Source: Ruminococcaceae bacterium UBA6413 (GTDB lineage: Bacteria > Bacillota > Clostridia > Oscillospirales > Ruminococcaceae). From it: DNA of 51,452 nt. The position numbers and the translations under genes are program-made. Below the pieces are notes generated by a model. It searched no databases and had not been told where the DNA came from. It saw nothing but the letters and a program-made list of their open reading frames with translations. Location of the stretch: NCBI GenBank assembly GCA_002437415.1, contig DJPL01000020.1, forward strand, positions 1-51,452, given 5' to 3'. Below, one piece after another: positions 1 through 6,634 of the stretch; the stretch's first letter is position 1; every line of letters starts with the position of its first letter.

Positions 1-16
1 CAAAATCGATAGCTGG

Positions 17-64
17 CTACCGATACTGCCTTTTGGGGGATAGCACTTCTCGGGTTCGCTATTC
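17..64 (-). repeat. 48-nt interspersed repeat, copy 1
   Basis: This segment matches the reverse complement of 50936-50983 at 42 of 48 positions without gaps. The best conserved core is GATAGCACTTCTCGGGTT. Both copies lie between genes at opposite ends of the window in opposite orientations. No coding potential or terminal inverted repeats were seen, so the family is unassigned. Confidence 0.65.
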
Positions 65-532
65 TGTGCGATAACGTTGCTGCTATGTGTAATGGAAAAA
101 ATATATGTAAAAAGGAAAACTACTTCTAAGCAACTACAACCCCACCGTCACGGCTCGGAAATATCGGAGAAACACAAAAGTCAGATTTTCTGAACTTATA
201 TGATAAAGAACGATGAACTTGTATCAGCCGTGCCACCTCCCCTTTTTCGAGGGGAGGCAAGTATGGTGGTGCTTCAATATACAAACGACTGGATTTTAAA
301 TGTTTGCCTAAGCGGGTCGCTGACGCTCACTTAGTCCCATTTTAGTACAGATATCTCAGGATAGTGGCGTTCTTTTCTGAGAGTCGGTGATAGTGCAGTT
401 GCACCGATACACTCACGAAATTATTAACACCTTATCGGCACAGAAAATGTTTTCAGCGATGATGGCATATACTTATTGTTTTGACATTTTTAATATGTTG
501 CATTGCAATTTCAATGGAATTTGGATAAACTA

Positions 533-571
533 AGAAGCTGTGATGAAATTTTTTGTTCCGTCACAGCTTCT
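533..571. terminator. Hairpin downstream of alkD
   Basis: An 11-bp perfect stem (AGAAGCTGTGA pairing with TCACAGCTTCT) with a 17-nt T-rich loop lies just past the alkD stop. A TTTT run follows on the plus strand; the minus strand has no clean T tract, so its use by alkD is less certain. Confidence 0.6.
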
Positions 572-577
572 TTTACC

Positions 578-1270
578 TTATCTCTGTGCATTTACAATGC
601 CTGTTATTCTTCTCTTGTACTCGTCGCTTACTCTCCTGCTGTCACGTATCTTTTGTGCCGCTATAAGCTTTATCGTTATACTTATCGGGCTTTTTTCAAG
701 ATAATCGGCAATAAGCTCAGGATAGCTTACGCAGTATACCGATAAGCCCCACGCCACAGCCATATCGCGGTAATACTCGCCGTAAGGAAGCGTATCATAA
801 ATATCAAGTGCTTTTTTTACAGTCGGCTCATCATTAAACTTTGAGAACATAAGCACTATGCCGACACGGGAGACAAACTCCTCTTTTCTTTTCATCAGCT
901 TGTCCGAAAGCAAACGCAAAGCGTCCTCTTCGCTTTTTCTGACCTTGAGGCAGGAGCAGAAGCAGTCACACTCCGCCCAGTTGTCGATCATTTCGGCATA
1001 GCGGATCATGTACGGCTCTTTTTCGGACAGCGGTGCAGTTGCAAAGCCCAGCGCCGCGCCTTTTATGATAATTTCCTCATAGCTGTCATACGGCATTTCA
1101 AAAATTTCTTTGTAATCCGCCCTGTGCTTTTTTGCTATTGCTTTAAGGTCGGGCATACGCACGCCGATAACTCTGTATTTGCTCGTATGCACTATTTTTT
1201 CGTTGAATATGCGGAACTTTTCTTCCGAAAGACTTTCAAGCTCCGCAAGCAGTTTTTCACGTTCTATCAT
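578..1270 (-). CDS. DNA alkylation repair protein (AlkD-like)
   Basis: A 230-residue protein resembling the AlkD/AlkC-type DNA alkylation repair family (PF08713). These are all-alpha, HEAT-like-repeat glycosylases that remove positively charged alkylated bases. It shows family features such as the early VIGVRMPDLKAIAK segment, a conserved WAECDCFC stretch near residue 100 and a central AVAWGLS helix. The length fits the family. Its ATG overlaps the ogt stop by 4 nt (ATGA), so it is translationally coupled as the third gene of nim-ogt-alkD. Placement next to an O6-methylguanine methyltransferase supports a repair role. The family call is confident; substrate specificity is inferred. Confidence 0.88.
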   Translation of the reverse strand: MIEREKLLAELESLSEEKFRIFNEKIVHTSKYRVIGVRMPDLKAIAKKHRADYKEIFEMPYDSYEEIIIKGAALGFATAPLSEKEPYMIRYAEMIDNWAECDCFCSCLKVRKSEEDALRLLSDKLMKRKEEFVSRVGIVLMFSKFNDEPTVKKALDIYDTLPYGEYYRDMAVAWGLSVYCVSYPELIADYLEKSPISITIKLIAAQKIRDSRRVSDEYKRRITGIVNAQR

Positions 1271-1728
1271 TTATATTTCTCCTCTGTTTCAAGCAAAAAC
1301 TTCTTTATATCTATTCCCTCTTCGCCCATATAAAAGCCTATGCCGCCGCTTGCGGGGACTACCCTGTGGCACGGTACCAGTATCGGAAGCGGGTTTCTTT
1401 TCAGTGCCGAGCCGCAGGCACGGATAGCCTTACTGCCCGCCATTTCGGCCGCCTGTTTATATGTTACGCGCTCACCGTAGGGTATTTTCTGTATGGCGGT
1501 AAGTATGCTCCTGAAAAACGGTGTGCCGAGTTCGCTTATGTCAAACGGCAGTGAAAATTCCTTGAGCTTTCCGTCAAAGTATGCCGTAAACTGCTCCTTT
1601 GCCTTTTCGCATATCGGGTCGGGTCTGTCAGGTATATTCATATCGAAAACGACGCTTGTTATATTTCTGCCGTCGGTAATGACCGTTATCGTGCGGTCGA
1701 TCGGCATATCGAAGGTTATGTTGCTCAT
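1267..1728 (-). CDS. ogt: Methylated-DNA--protein-cysteine methyltransferase
   Basis: A suicide repair protein that moves a methyl group from O6-methylguanine to its own cysteine. The acceptor is Cys120 in the hallmark PCHRV motif, followed by the usual SGG(I)G segment. A winged-helix region (IPYGERVTYKQAAEMAG) precedes it and an RNase-H-like N-terminal domain comes first. I chose the internal ATG at 1728 (153 residues) over a start 69 nt upstream because it gives an ATGA overlap with the upstream stop and has AGAGG just before it. It is the middle gene of a three-gene coupled operon with a NimA-like flavoprotein and an AlkD-like glycosylase. Confidence 0.93.
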   Translation of the reverse strand: MSNITFDMPIDRTITVITDGRNITSVVFDMNIPDRPDPICEKAKEQFTAYFDGKLKEFSLPFDISELGTPFFRSILTAIQKIPYGERVTYKQAAEMAGSKAIRACGSALKRNPLPILVPCHRVVPASGGIGFYMGEEGIDIKKFLLETEEKYK

Positions 1729-2186
1729 TTGCCTCTGTTTGCCTTTCCGCTGATCTCGTTTACCGAAAGTCGGTAAACCTTTGTCCTTGCGGCGCACGAA
1801 CTGTCAGCCTTATATGTTATTTCACCGTACTGCTTAAGTATCAGCGATAGTGCGGAAAGCTTTTCATCGATGTCGGTTATCTCGGTCATTGTGCCGTTTC
1901 CGACAACGCTCTCATACAGGCTTGTTATACTGCCCTGCACATAGTCGTGGCAGATATCAAGCTCAAATGCCACCTTGTTATTTCTGCCTATAAGCGTATT
2001 CTTTCTGCCCTCGGTCGCTGTATGGATATAAAAATACAGTCTGCCGTCCTTTTCTTCGTATCCGAAATTGAACGGCAGAACATAAGGATATTCTTCATCA
2101 AAAAAAGCAATGCGCATTACCTTAGCGCTGTGGATAATCTCAAGTATTTCTTTTCTGTCGGTGATCTCACGGTCTTTTCTTCGCAT
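1725..2186 (-). CDS. NimA-like pyridoxamine 5'-phosphate oxidase-family flavoprotein
   Basis: A 153-residue split-barrel FMN-binding protein of the NimA/pyridoxamine-phosphate-oxidase-like family. It opens with the typical MRRKDREI...EILEII pattern, then a barrel core (PYVLPFNFGYE, LYFYIHTATEGRK) and a VAFELD strand. NimA relatives reduce nitroimidazoles; many chromosomal homologues have no known substrate, so resistance should not be assumed. The ATG at 2186 is preferred because AAAGGAG lies about 11 nt upstream; the longer frame starts inside the promoter. It is the first gene of a coupled operon with ogt and alkD. Confidence 0.85.
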   Translation of the reverse strand: MRRKDREITDRKEILEIIHSAKVMRIAFFDEEYPYVLPFNFGYEEKDGRLYFYIHTATEGRKNTLIGRNNKVAFELDICHDYVQGSITSLYESVVGNGTMTEITDIDEKLSALSLILKQYGEITYKADSSCAARTKVYRLSVNEISGKANRGK

Positions 2187-2225
2187 AGATGTCTGCTCCT
2201 TTGTATCGGTAAATCTTCTGTATTG

Positions 2226-2254
2226 ATTATACGACAATCAAAGAAACGTGTCAA
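2226..2254 (-). promoter_or_regulatory. Consensus sigma-A promoter for nim-ogt-alkD
   Basis: On the minus strand there is a perfect TTGACA (-35, 2249-2254), a 17-bp spacer and a perfect TATAAT (-10, 2226-2231). It lies just after the dpaB stop, so the repair operon can be transcribed in vegetative cells independently of the sporulation genes upstream. Confidence 0.85.
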
Positions 2255-2257
2255 CCG

Positions 2258-2842
2258 TCAGATAATAACAGGCTGGAGCTGTACATTGTCAAGCGCCGCG
2301 CTTACCGCATCGGGGATAAGCGTAAAATCAGCCACGAGCGAGCACGGCTTTTTCAGCGGATCGTCCTGTCCGAGCGGCACGAAATAATAATTGCGGCAGT
2401 TCATCAGAAAGCCGATATTTTTAAACGAGCCTGCAAGCGCGTCATTTGTGGCGCAGGCGATAAGCACGGGTCCGGCTCCCCGCAGGTGACTTTTCACCGC
2501 CATTGTGACAGGCGTATCGGTAATGCTACGCGCAAGCTTTGCCATAGTGTTTCCCGTACAGGGTGCTACCACCATTATATCCGTCAGCTTTTTAGGACCT
2601 ATGGGTTCGGCATCGGAAATAGACATTATCACTCTCTTGCCGCAGATCTTCTCCGCACGCTTTATATGCTCCTGCGCCGTACCGAAACGTGTGTCGGTAG
2701 CTCCCGCATTGAACGACATTATCGGGAGTATGTCACAGCCGGAATCATGCAAGGCTTCCATAGCCGCGAATGCTTTTGAAAACATACAGAATGAACCCGT
2801 CATACAAAATCCGACTCTGATACCGTTTAATTCACTGCTCAA
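2258..2842 (-). CDS. dpaB: Dipicolinate synthase subunit B
   Basis: The flavoprotein-like subunit of dipicolinate synthase (SpoVFB). With DpaA it makes pyridine-2,6-dicarboxylate in the mother cell for spore-core dehydration. The Rossmann-like flavoprotein fold is visible: VGFCMTGSFC near the N-terminus, DIMVVAPCTGNTMAKLA in the middle and LIACATNDAL late. I prefer a TTG start at 2842 (194 residues), preceded by AAAGGGG at good spacing and overlapping the dpaA stop by 11 nt; an ATG at 2890 would overlap dpaA by 59 nt. The B. subtilis homologue has about 200 residues. Organisation dpaA-dpaB is standard. Confidence 0.9.
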   Translation of the reverse strand: MSSELNGIRVGFCMTGSFCMFSKAFAAMEALHDSGCDILPIMSFNAGATDTRFGTAQEHIKRAEKICGKRVIMSISDAEPIGPKKLTDIMVVAPCTGNTMAKLARSITDTPVTMAVKSHLRGAGPVLIACATNDALAGSFKNIGFLMNCRNYYFVPLGQDDPLKKPCSLVADFTLIPDAVSAALDNVQLQPVII

Positions 2843-3677
2843 CGTTACCGCCCCTTTCTTTATAAGTATCAAGTATCTCTTCCGCGGCATCGGCTATTAT
2901 CCCGCCTGCGGTTTTCGGTGCGGTTTTCGCCGGCAGACCGCCCGCGTTTATAACCGTCACGCTGTGCTTTTTAAGCGCCGCATTATCAATTCCGGAGGCG
3001 GAGGCAAGCTCTACATAAACCGCTTCGTCGTCAAATGCCGCAAGCTCATCCTCGCCGATGACCGCACACGGAACTGTATTGTATATCAGCGTCACCTCGG
3101 GCAGAATATTACACAGCACGTCAAAGCCGACTGCGCGGCAACCGAGCATTCTCGCCTTTGCTCTTTTTTCACGGCTTCTTGCCGCAACTATGACCTCGCT
3201 CCCCATAGCCTCAAGGTACACGGCAAGCTGTGACGCTATCCTGCCAAAGCCGAGTATAAGCACCTTCTGACCGAGTATCTGTTCGGGTGTTGCGTTTATG
3301 CCGACCGCAAGCGCGCCCTCCGCAGACGGTACGGCATTTCTCAGCATCACGGCTTCATCGCTGTAATGATCCTCGCAGAAAAAGCCGTTTTCAGCACAGA
3401 AGCGCCGCAGTGCGGGGCTTATCATTCCGCCGATAATTATGCCGCCGCGCTTTACAAGCTTTTGGAGCACGGTGAGTGGGATAGGCTCGCGGCACAGCGG
3501 AGCGTTTATGTTTATCCCGTCACGGCTTGCGGGAAGACCGAGCACCGCCGCGTCACACATTTTATCGGGGAGCATATCGAACTCGCTTAGTCCGTAGGTG
3601 TATACCTCGTGCTTATGTCTGAGCTTTTCGGCGGTATAATGCAGGCGGGTATCTCCGCCAATTACAAGAAGTTTCAT
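2832..3677 (-). CDS. dpaA: Dipicolinate synthase subunit A
   Basis: The NAD(P)-binding subunit of dipicolinate synthase (SpoVFA), 281 residues against about 297 in B. subtilis. The N-terminal nucleotide-fold strand (MKLLVIGGD) and a second Rossmann motif (VLILGFGRIASQLA) are clear. The longer frame to 3893 is rejected: the ATG at 3677 has AAGAGGTG about 9 nt upstream, and the extension runs into the opposite-strand promoter. It overlaps dpaB. A sigma-E-like promoter candidate lies at 3705-3732. With the SpoIIQ-like gene near 49 kb this suggests a sporulating host. Confidence 0.92.
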   Translation of the reverse strand: MKLLVIGGDTRLHYTAEKLRHKHEVYTYGLSEFDMLPDKMCDAAVLGLPASRDGININAPLCREPIPLTVLQKLVKRGGIIIGGMISPALRRFCAENGFFCEDHYSDEAVMLRNAVPSAEGALAVGINATPEQILGQKVLILGFGRIASQLAVYLEAMGSEVIVAARSREKRAKARMLGCRAVGFDVLCNILPEVTLIYNTVPCAVIGEDELAAFDDEAVYVELASASGIDNAALKKHSVTVINAGGLPAKTAPKTAGGIIADAAEEILDTYKERGGNVEQ

Positions 3678-3704
3678 TGCAAAAACACCTCTTAATGTTT
3701 TATC

Positions 3705-3732
3705 ACTGTATTCTCCGCTGTGGGCAGTATTC
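3705..3732 (-). promoter_or_regulatory. Candidate sigma-E-type sporulation promoter for dpaAB
   Basis: On the minus strand GAATACT (-35-like, 3726-3732) and AATACAGT (-10-like, 3705-3712) are separated by 13 bp. This is close to the sigma-E pattern (ATA-type -35, CATACANT -10). The 5' leader would be about 30 nt. The known mother-cell expression of dpaAB supports it, but a sigma-K-like reading is also possible. Confidence 0.4.
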
Positions 3733-3838
3733 CAAAAAGTGTGTAATAAACACTGCCGCACAGTTGCATTTTCGCTATCATATTGTATGTTTTTGCGCTC
3801 TTTTTTGTGAAGAAAACCAAAAAGACATATAAAGCCCT

Positions 3839-3866
3839 TGTTTTTTCCAAATGTATATGTTATTAT
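3839..3866 (+). promoter_or_regulatory. Probable promoter of the Lys/Ala-rich protein gene
   Basis: TTGTTT (3839-3844) and TATTAT (3861-3866) are spaced by 16 bp, about 70 nt before the ATG at 3938. The match is moderate. Confidence 0.45.
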
Positions 3867-3937
3867 ATGCAATAGAGGGGGATACCCCCACACACTTGTT
3901 GCCGCTTGGCAGCAAATACAGAAAGGATCTAAGTGAA

Positions 3938-4555
3938 ATGGCTACTAAGAAGACAAATACGACAGGAACTAAGACACCCGTAGCTGAAGCTGTAAAGACT
4001 GAAGCTGTAAAGGCTGCCGCTGAGGTTAAGGCTGACGCTGCAAAGGCAGTAAAGGCAGTTGAGAAGGTTGCTGAAAAGGCAGTAGAGAAGGTTGCCGAAA
4101 AGACTACGGCTGCTAAGAAGCCTGCCGCTAAGAAGGCTGCTCCCGCAGCTAAAAAGCCCGCTGCAAAGAAGGCTGCTCCCGCTAAGAAGGAAACCGCAAA
4201 GAAGACAGCACAGAAGGCTGCTCCCGCACAGCCCGACAAGTTCGCTCTTGCTGATATGGTAAGAGAAAAGTTCGCTAAGAAGGACGTTACAAAGGTAAAC
4301 GAAAAGATCGCTATTGAGATCAAGGCTTACGGCGACAAGGAATACTACATCTACATTCTTATCGATGACGGTAAGGTAACAGTAGAGCCCTGGGGCTACA
4401 TCGACAACGATGTACACATCGATATGCCCATTGATGACGTTGTTGCAGTTGTAAACGGCAAGTATGATTTCGTTGCTAAGGCACTGAGCGGCGACTTCTA
4501 CGCTATCGGCAGTGTAACAAAGCTTCTCAAGGCTTACCAGGCGCTTATCAAGTAA
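3938..4555 (+). CDS. Lysine/alanine-rich histone-H1-like protein with C-terminal domain
   Basis: A 205-residue protein in two parts. Residues 1 to about 105 are a low-complexity Lys/Ala/Pro tail with repeated AAKKPAAKK and KAAPAKK units and a VEKVAEKAVEKVAEK heptad-like stretch, resembling eukaryotic H1 tails and bacterial HctB/AlgP-type proteins. Residues about 105-205 are a compact alpha/beta domain (KVTVEPWGYIDNDVHIDMPIDD) that I believe corresponds to DUF6465. A role in nucleoid or nucleic-acid binding is inferred from the tail. The start has GAAAGGA about 10 nt upstream. The strongly biased codons (AAG, GCT, GTA) suggest high expression. It appears to be monocistronic. Confidence 0.8.
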   Translation: MATKKTNTTGTKTPVAEAVKTEAVKAAAEVKADAAKAVKAVEKVAEKAVEKVAEKTTAAKKPAAKKAAPAAKKPAAKKAAPAKKETAKKTAQKAAPAQPDKFALADMVREKFAKKDVTKVNEKIAIEIKAYGDKEYYIYILIDDGKVTVEPWGYIDNDVHIDMPIDDVVAVVNGKYDFVAKALSGDFYAIGSVTKLLKAYQALIK

Positions 4556-4595
4556 ACGGTTTATAAAGAGAATATAAGCGTGAACGCTTAAAAAT

Positions 4596-4624
4596 GCAGA
4601 CGTAATAATTTCTGTTACGTCTGC
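4596..4624 (+). terminator. Hairpin after the Lys/Ala-rich gene
   Basis: A perfect 10-bp stem (GCAGACGTAA pairing with TTACGTCTGC) with a 9-nt loop is followed by AAATTATAT, not a true T tract. A smaller hairpin (AAGCG/CGCTT) precedes it at 4577-4590. It may be a weak terminator or a processing hairpin between this gene and galU. Confidence 0.5.
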
Positions 4625-4690
4625 AAATTATATAACAGTGGATATGAAGAAAACGGTAGGGAATACATCAAAATAAGGACAGGTAACAAA

Positions 4691-5560
4691 ATGGAAAAGG
4701 TTAAAAAGGCAGTAATACTCGCAGCAGGCTTCGGAACACGAGTTCTCCCCGCAAGTAAGGCTATCCCCAAGGAAATGCTCAACATAGTGGATAAGCCCGC
4801 TATACAGTATATCGTTGAAGAGGTCATAAACTCGGGTATTACAGAGATACTGATAGTCCTCTCAAGAGGAAAGCAGGAGGTTGAAGACCACTTTGACCGC
4901 AAGCCCGACCTTGAGGCACAGCTCCTTGCAGGCGGCAAGAACGAGTTTTACAAGGTCGTATGCGACATTGCCGAAATGGGCAAGAACATTACCTATGTGC
5001 GTCAGCAGACACAGAACGGCACAGGCGGCGCGGTTATGTATGCAAAGCAGTTTGTGGGCAATGACCCGTTTGTGGTTATCTACGGCGACGATGTTATCAT
5101 CGGCGAAGACCCCTGCACGGCACAGTGTTGCAGAGCTTATGAGAAGTATGGCAAGGCAGTTGTAAGCATAAAGGAAGTTCCCTTTGAGCTTGTGCTGAAG
5201 TACTGCACACTTGATGTAAAGCCGCTTGAAAACAACCTTTACAGCATCTCCAATATGATCGAGAAGCCCAAGCCCGAAGAGGTTATTTCCAACTTTGCGA
5301 TACTCGGCAGATGCGTTCTTCCCGCTAAGATATTCGATATTCTCGAAACGCTCCCCACGGGTGCAGGCGGCGAATATCAGCTGACAGACGCTATGAAGCA
5401 GCTTGCTCAGACTGAGGGTATGGTAGGTGTTGACTTTACAGGTACACGTTATGACATGGGCAATAAGCTCGGCATAATGAAGGCTTGTGTTGAGGTTGCA
5501 CTGAAGCACCCTGAGATAGGTGAGGATTTCAAGGCGTATCTTAAGACGCTGGATATATGA
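4691..5560 (+). CDS. galU: UTP--glucose-1-phosphate uridylyltransferase
   Basis: Makes UDP-glucose from UTP and glucose 1-phosphate, for glycan, glycolipid and teichoic-acid-type synthesis. The 289-residue length is typical. The nucleotidyltransferase signature is at residues 9-30 (AAGFGTRVLPASKAIPKEM, then DKPAIQY). The VIYGDD metal and sugar-binding loop, the later EKPKPEEV segment and the GGEYQLTDAM segment are all intact. AAGGA lies upstream of the ATG. The gene stands alone and ends in a strong terminator. A phosphohexomutase that could supply its substrate is encoded at 21655-23373. Confidence 0.96.
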   Translation: MEKVKKAVILAAGFGTRVLPASKAIPKEMLNIVDKPAIQYIVEEVINSGITEILIVLSRGKQEVEDHFDRKPDLEAQLLAGGKNEFYKVVCDIAEMGKNITYVRQQTQNGTGGAVMYAKQFVGNDPFVVIYGDDVIIGEDPCTAQCCRAYEKYGKAVVSIKEVPFELVLKYCTLDVKPLENNLYSISNMIEKPKPEEVISNFAILGRCVLPAKIFDILETLPTGAGGEYQLTDAMKQLAQTEGMVGVDFTGTRYDMGNKLGIMKACVEVALKHPEIGEDFKAYLKTLDI

Positions 5561-5564
5561 TGTT

Positions 5565-5594
5565 AAAGGCAGAGCCGAGGGGTTCTGCCTTTTT
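5565..5594 (+). terminator. Intrinsic terminator of galU
   Basis: A 12-bp stem (AAAGGCAGAGCC with GGTTCTGCCTTT, one G-T pair) and a 4-nt loop are followed by TTTT, starting 4 nt after the galU stop. Confidence 0.9.
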
Positions 5595-5622
5595 GTTAAT
5601 GAATAATGAATGATGAATAATT
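5595..5622. repeat. AATGAATGATGAATAATT intergenic repeat, copy 1
   Basis: A short AT-rich repeat beginning GTTAATGAATAATGAATG follows the galU terminator directly. A similar sequence in the opposite orientation lies beside the flagellin terminator (44172-44212). It may be a small mobile intergenic repeat or simple-sequence expansion. Confidence 0.5.
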
Positions 5623-5743
5623 GTGGTTGCGCTGTAGCGCGGATTTTGATTTTGGATAGTGCACGGCGAGGGATAGTGCAAAGTTAATTGTGATACTTGA
5701 AATGGCATGGATATAACAATGAAAGATTGTGATTTTGCAGACA

Positions 5744-5779
5744 AAAGCGGAGCTTAATAAAACGGCTCCGCTTTTTGTT
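5744..5779. terminator. Terminator between galU and the Abi gene
   Basis: A 10-bp stem (AAAGCGGAGC with GCTCCGCTTT) has T runs on the plus side and T-rich flanks on the minus side. It lies 4-39 bp beyond the stop of the minus-strand Abi gene and most likely ends the addB-addA-abi transcript. Confidence 0.8.
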
Positions 5780-5782
5780 TTT

Positions 5783-6631
5783 CTATTCTGCTTTCTTTGT
5801 AAAGCCGTATCCGTCGGCTAGATCCGCCATACCATATTCGTCAATGAGATTTGCAACGGCGGGAACAAACTCGTTTTCCCACTTATATTTATCGGGGTAC
5901 AGCGACCGTGCTATCGCCATATACGACCTTAATGTATTGTCGGCATCAAAGCCTAGCCCCTCGGAGCTTTTCGGCGCGTTGGGGAACGGGTTTGCGTACA
6001 GTCGTGTATAGTGAGCGCAGGCGTTTCTTAAGTCCGACAGGCACAGCATTCTGTCCTCCACCGTGCGGTAGTTGAGGTCAAAGTGCTGTGAAATAAGATC
6101 CTTTTTATCCGCCGACTTCATATCTATAAGGAAATATGTCAATGTTCCGAAGCTGAACAGCTCCATTACCGCCCACACGGGCATAATACCGCCGTATTTC
6201 TTTTTGTGATGCTTTACGAACTCCTCATTCTCGTTTGTTTCGATAAGCCGCTCGACCTTTGACATAAATGCCTGATGATTATGGTGCGGGTCAAAGCTTG
6301 ACGCATTGAGGTAGCCGAGCGCGCCGTACTTCATAGCGTGATAGTTGGAGATTATCGCGCGCATTGATATTTCTATCTCTTCAAGGTATGTCATTATCAT
6401 ACGGCGCAATATACGGTCAAAGTCGTACACTTTCATTATCTGCTCAAATGTTGTGCCGTCCTTGTACTTGCCCTTGCGTTCAAGAAACGGTGCAAAGTAA
6501 TAGGCAAGGCGGTAGTAGTTGATATTTGTAAGGCACTTTTCGGCGTACTCCTCATCGTCAATAATACAGCCTCTTTGCCGCAGTATATCTATCTGTTGTT
6601 TTATGGTCGCGGGGGTTTTACTGAACAGCAT
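5783..6631 (-). CDS. Abi family protein (Abi_2, abortive infection)
   Basis: A 282-residue protein of the AbiD/AbiF-like Abi_2 family (PF07751), predicted phage-defence effectors. Visible signatures are the N-terminal KTPATIKQQIDILRQRGC, then INYYRLAYY, the YDFDRILRRMIMTYLEEIEISMR helix core and the late LRNACAHYTRLYANPFPN segment. That RNxCAHxxRLYN-type motif resembles the RX4-6H motif of HEPN-type RNases. An RNase mechanism is known for relatives but inferred here. It starts 3 bp after the addA stop with no room for a promoter, so it is the last gene of addB-addA-abi. Confidence 0.88.
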   Translation of the reverse strand: MLFSKTPATIKQQIDILRQRGCIIDDEEYAEKCLTNINYYRLAYYFAPFLERKGKYKDGTTFEQIMKVYDFDRILRRMIMTYLEEIEISMRAIISNYHAMKYGALGYLNASSFDPHHNHQAFMSKVERLIETNENEEFVKHHKKKYGGIMPVWAVMELFSFGTLTYFLIDMKSADKKDLISQHFDLNYRTVEDRMLCLSDLRNACAHYTRLYANPFPNAPKSSEGLGFDADNTLRSYMAIARSLYPDKYKWENEFVPAVANLIDEYGMADLADGYGFTKKAE

Positions 6632-6634
6632 CGG

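Larger units (their letters stand above)
1..577. other. Non-coding stretch with repeats
   Basis: I see no gene here: the short open frames lack a ribosome site and family resemblance. The stretch holds a 48-nt interspersed repeat (17-64), a GC-rich hairpin at 236-257 (CCTCCCC pairing with GGGGAGG), an imperfect hairpin around 320-345 and a terminator-like hairpin (533-571). The content looks like degenerate intergenic repeat debris. Confidence 0.6.

Noticed and set aside
481..486. TTGACA at 481 as a promoter for a left-end gene
   Set aside because: No -10 box lies at a workable distance and no gene follows on the plus strand.
503..745. 80-codon plus-strand frame at the left end
   Set aside because: It runs through the terminator hairpin into the antisense of alkD and has no ribosome site.
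2843..2890. ATG start of dpaB at 2890
   Set aside because: It would overlap dpaA by 59 nt and add a non-family extension, while the TTG at 2842 has a well-spaced ribosome site.
3678..3893. N-terminal extension of dpaA to 3893
   Set aside because: It has no family similarity and runs over the promoter of the opposite gene; the ATG at 3677 has a good ribosome site.
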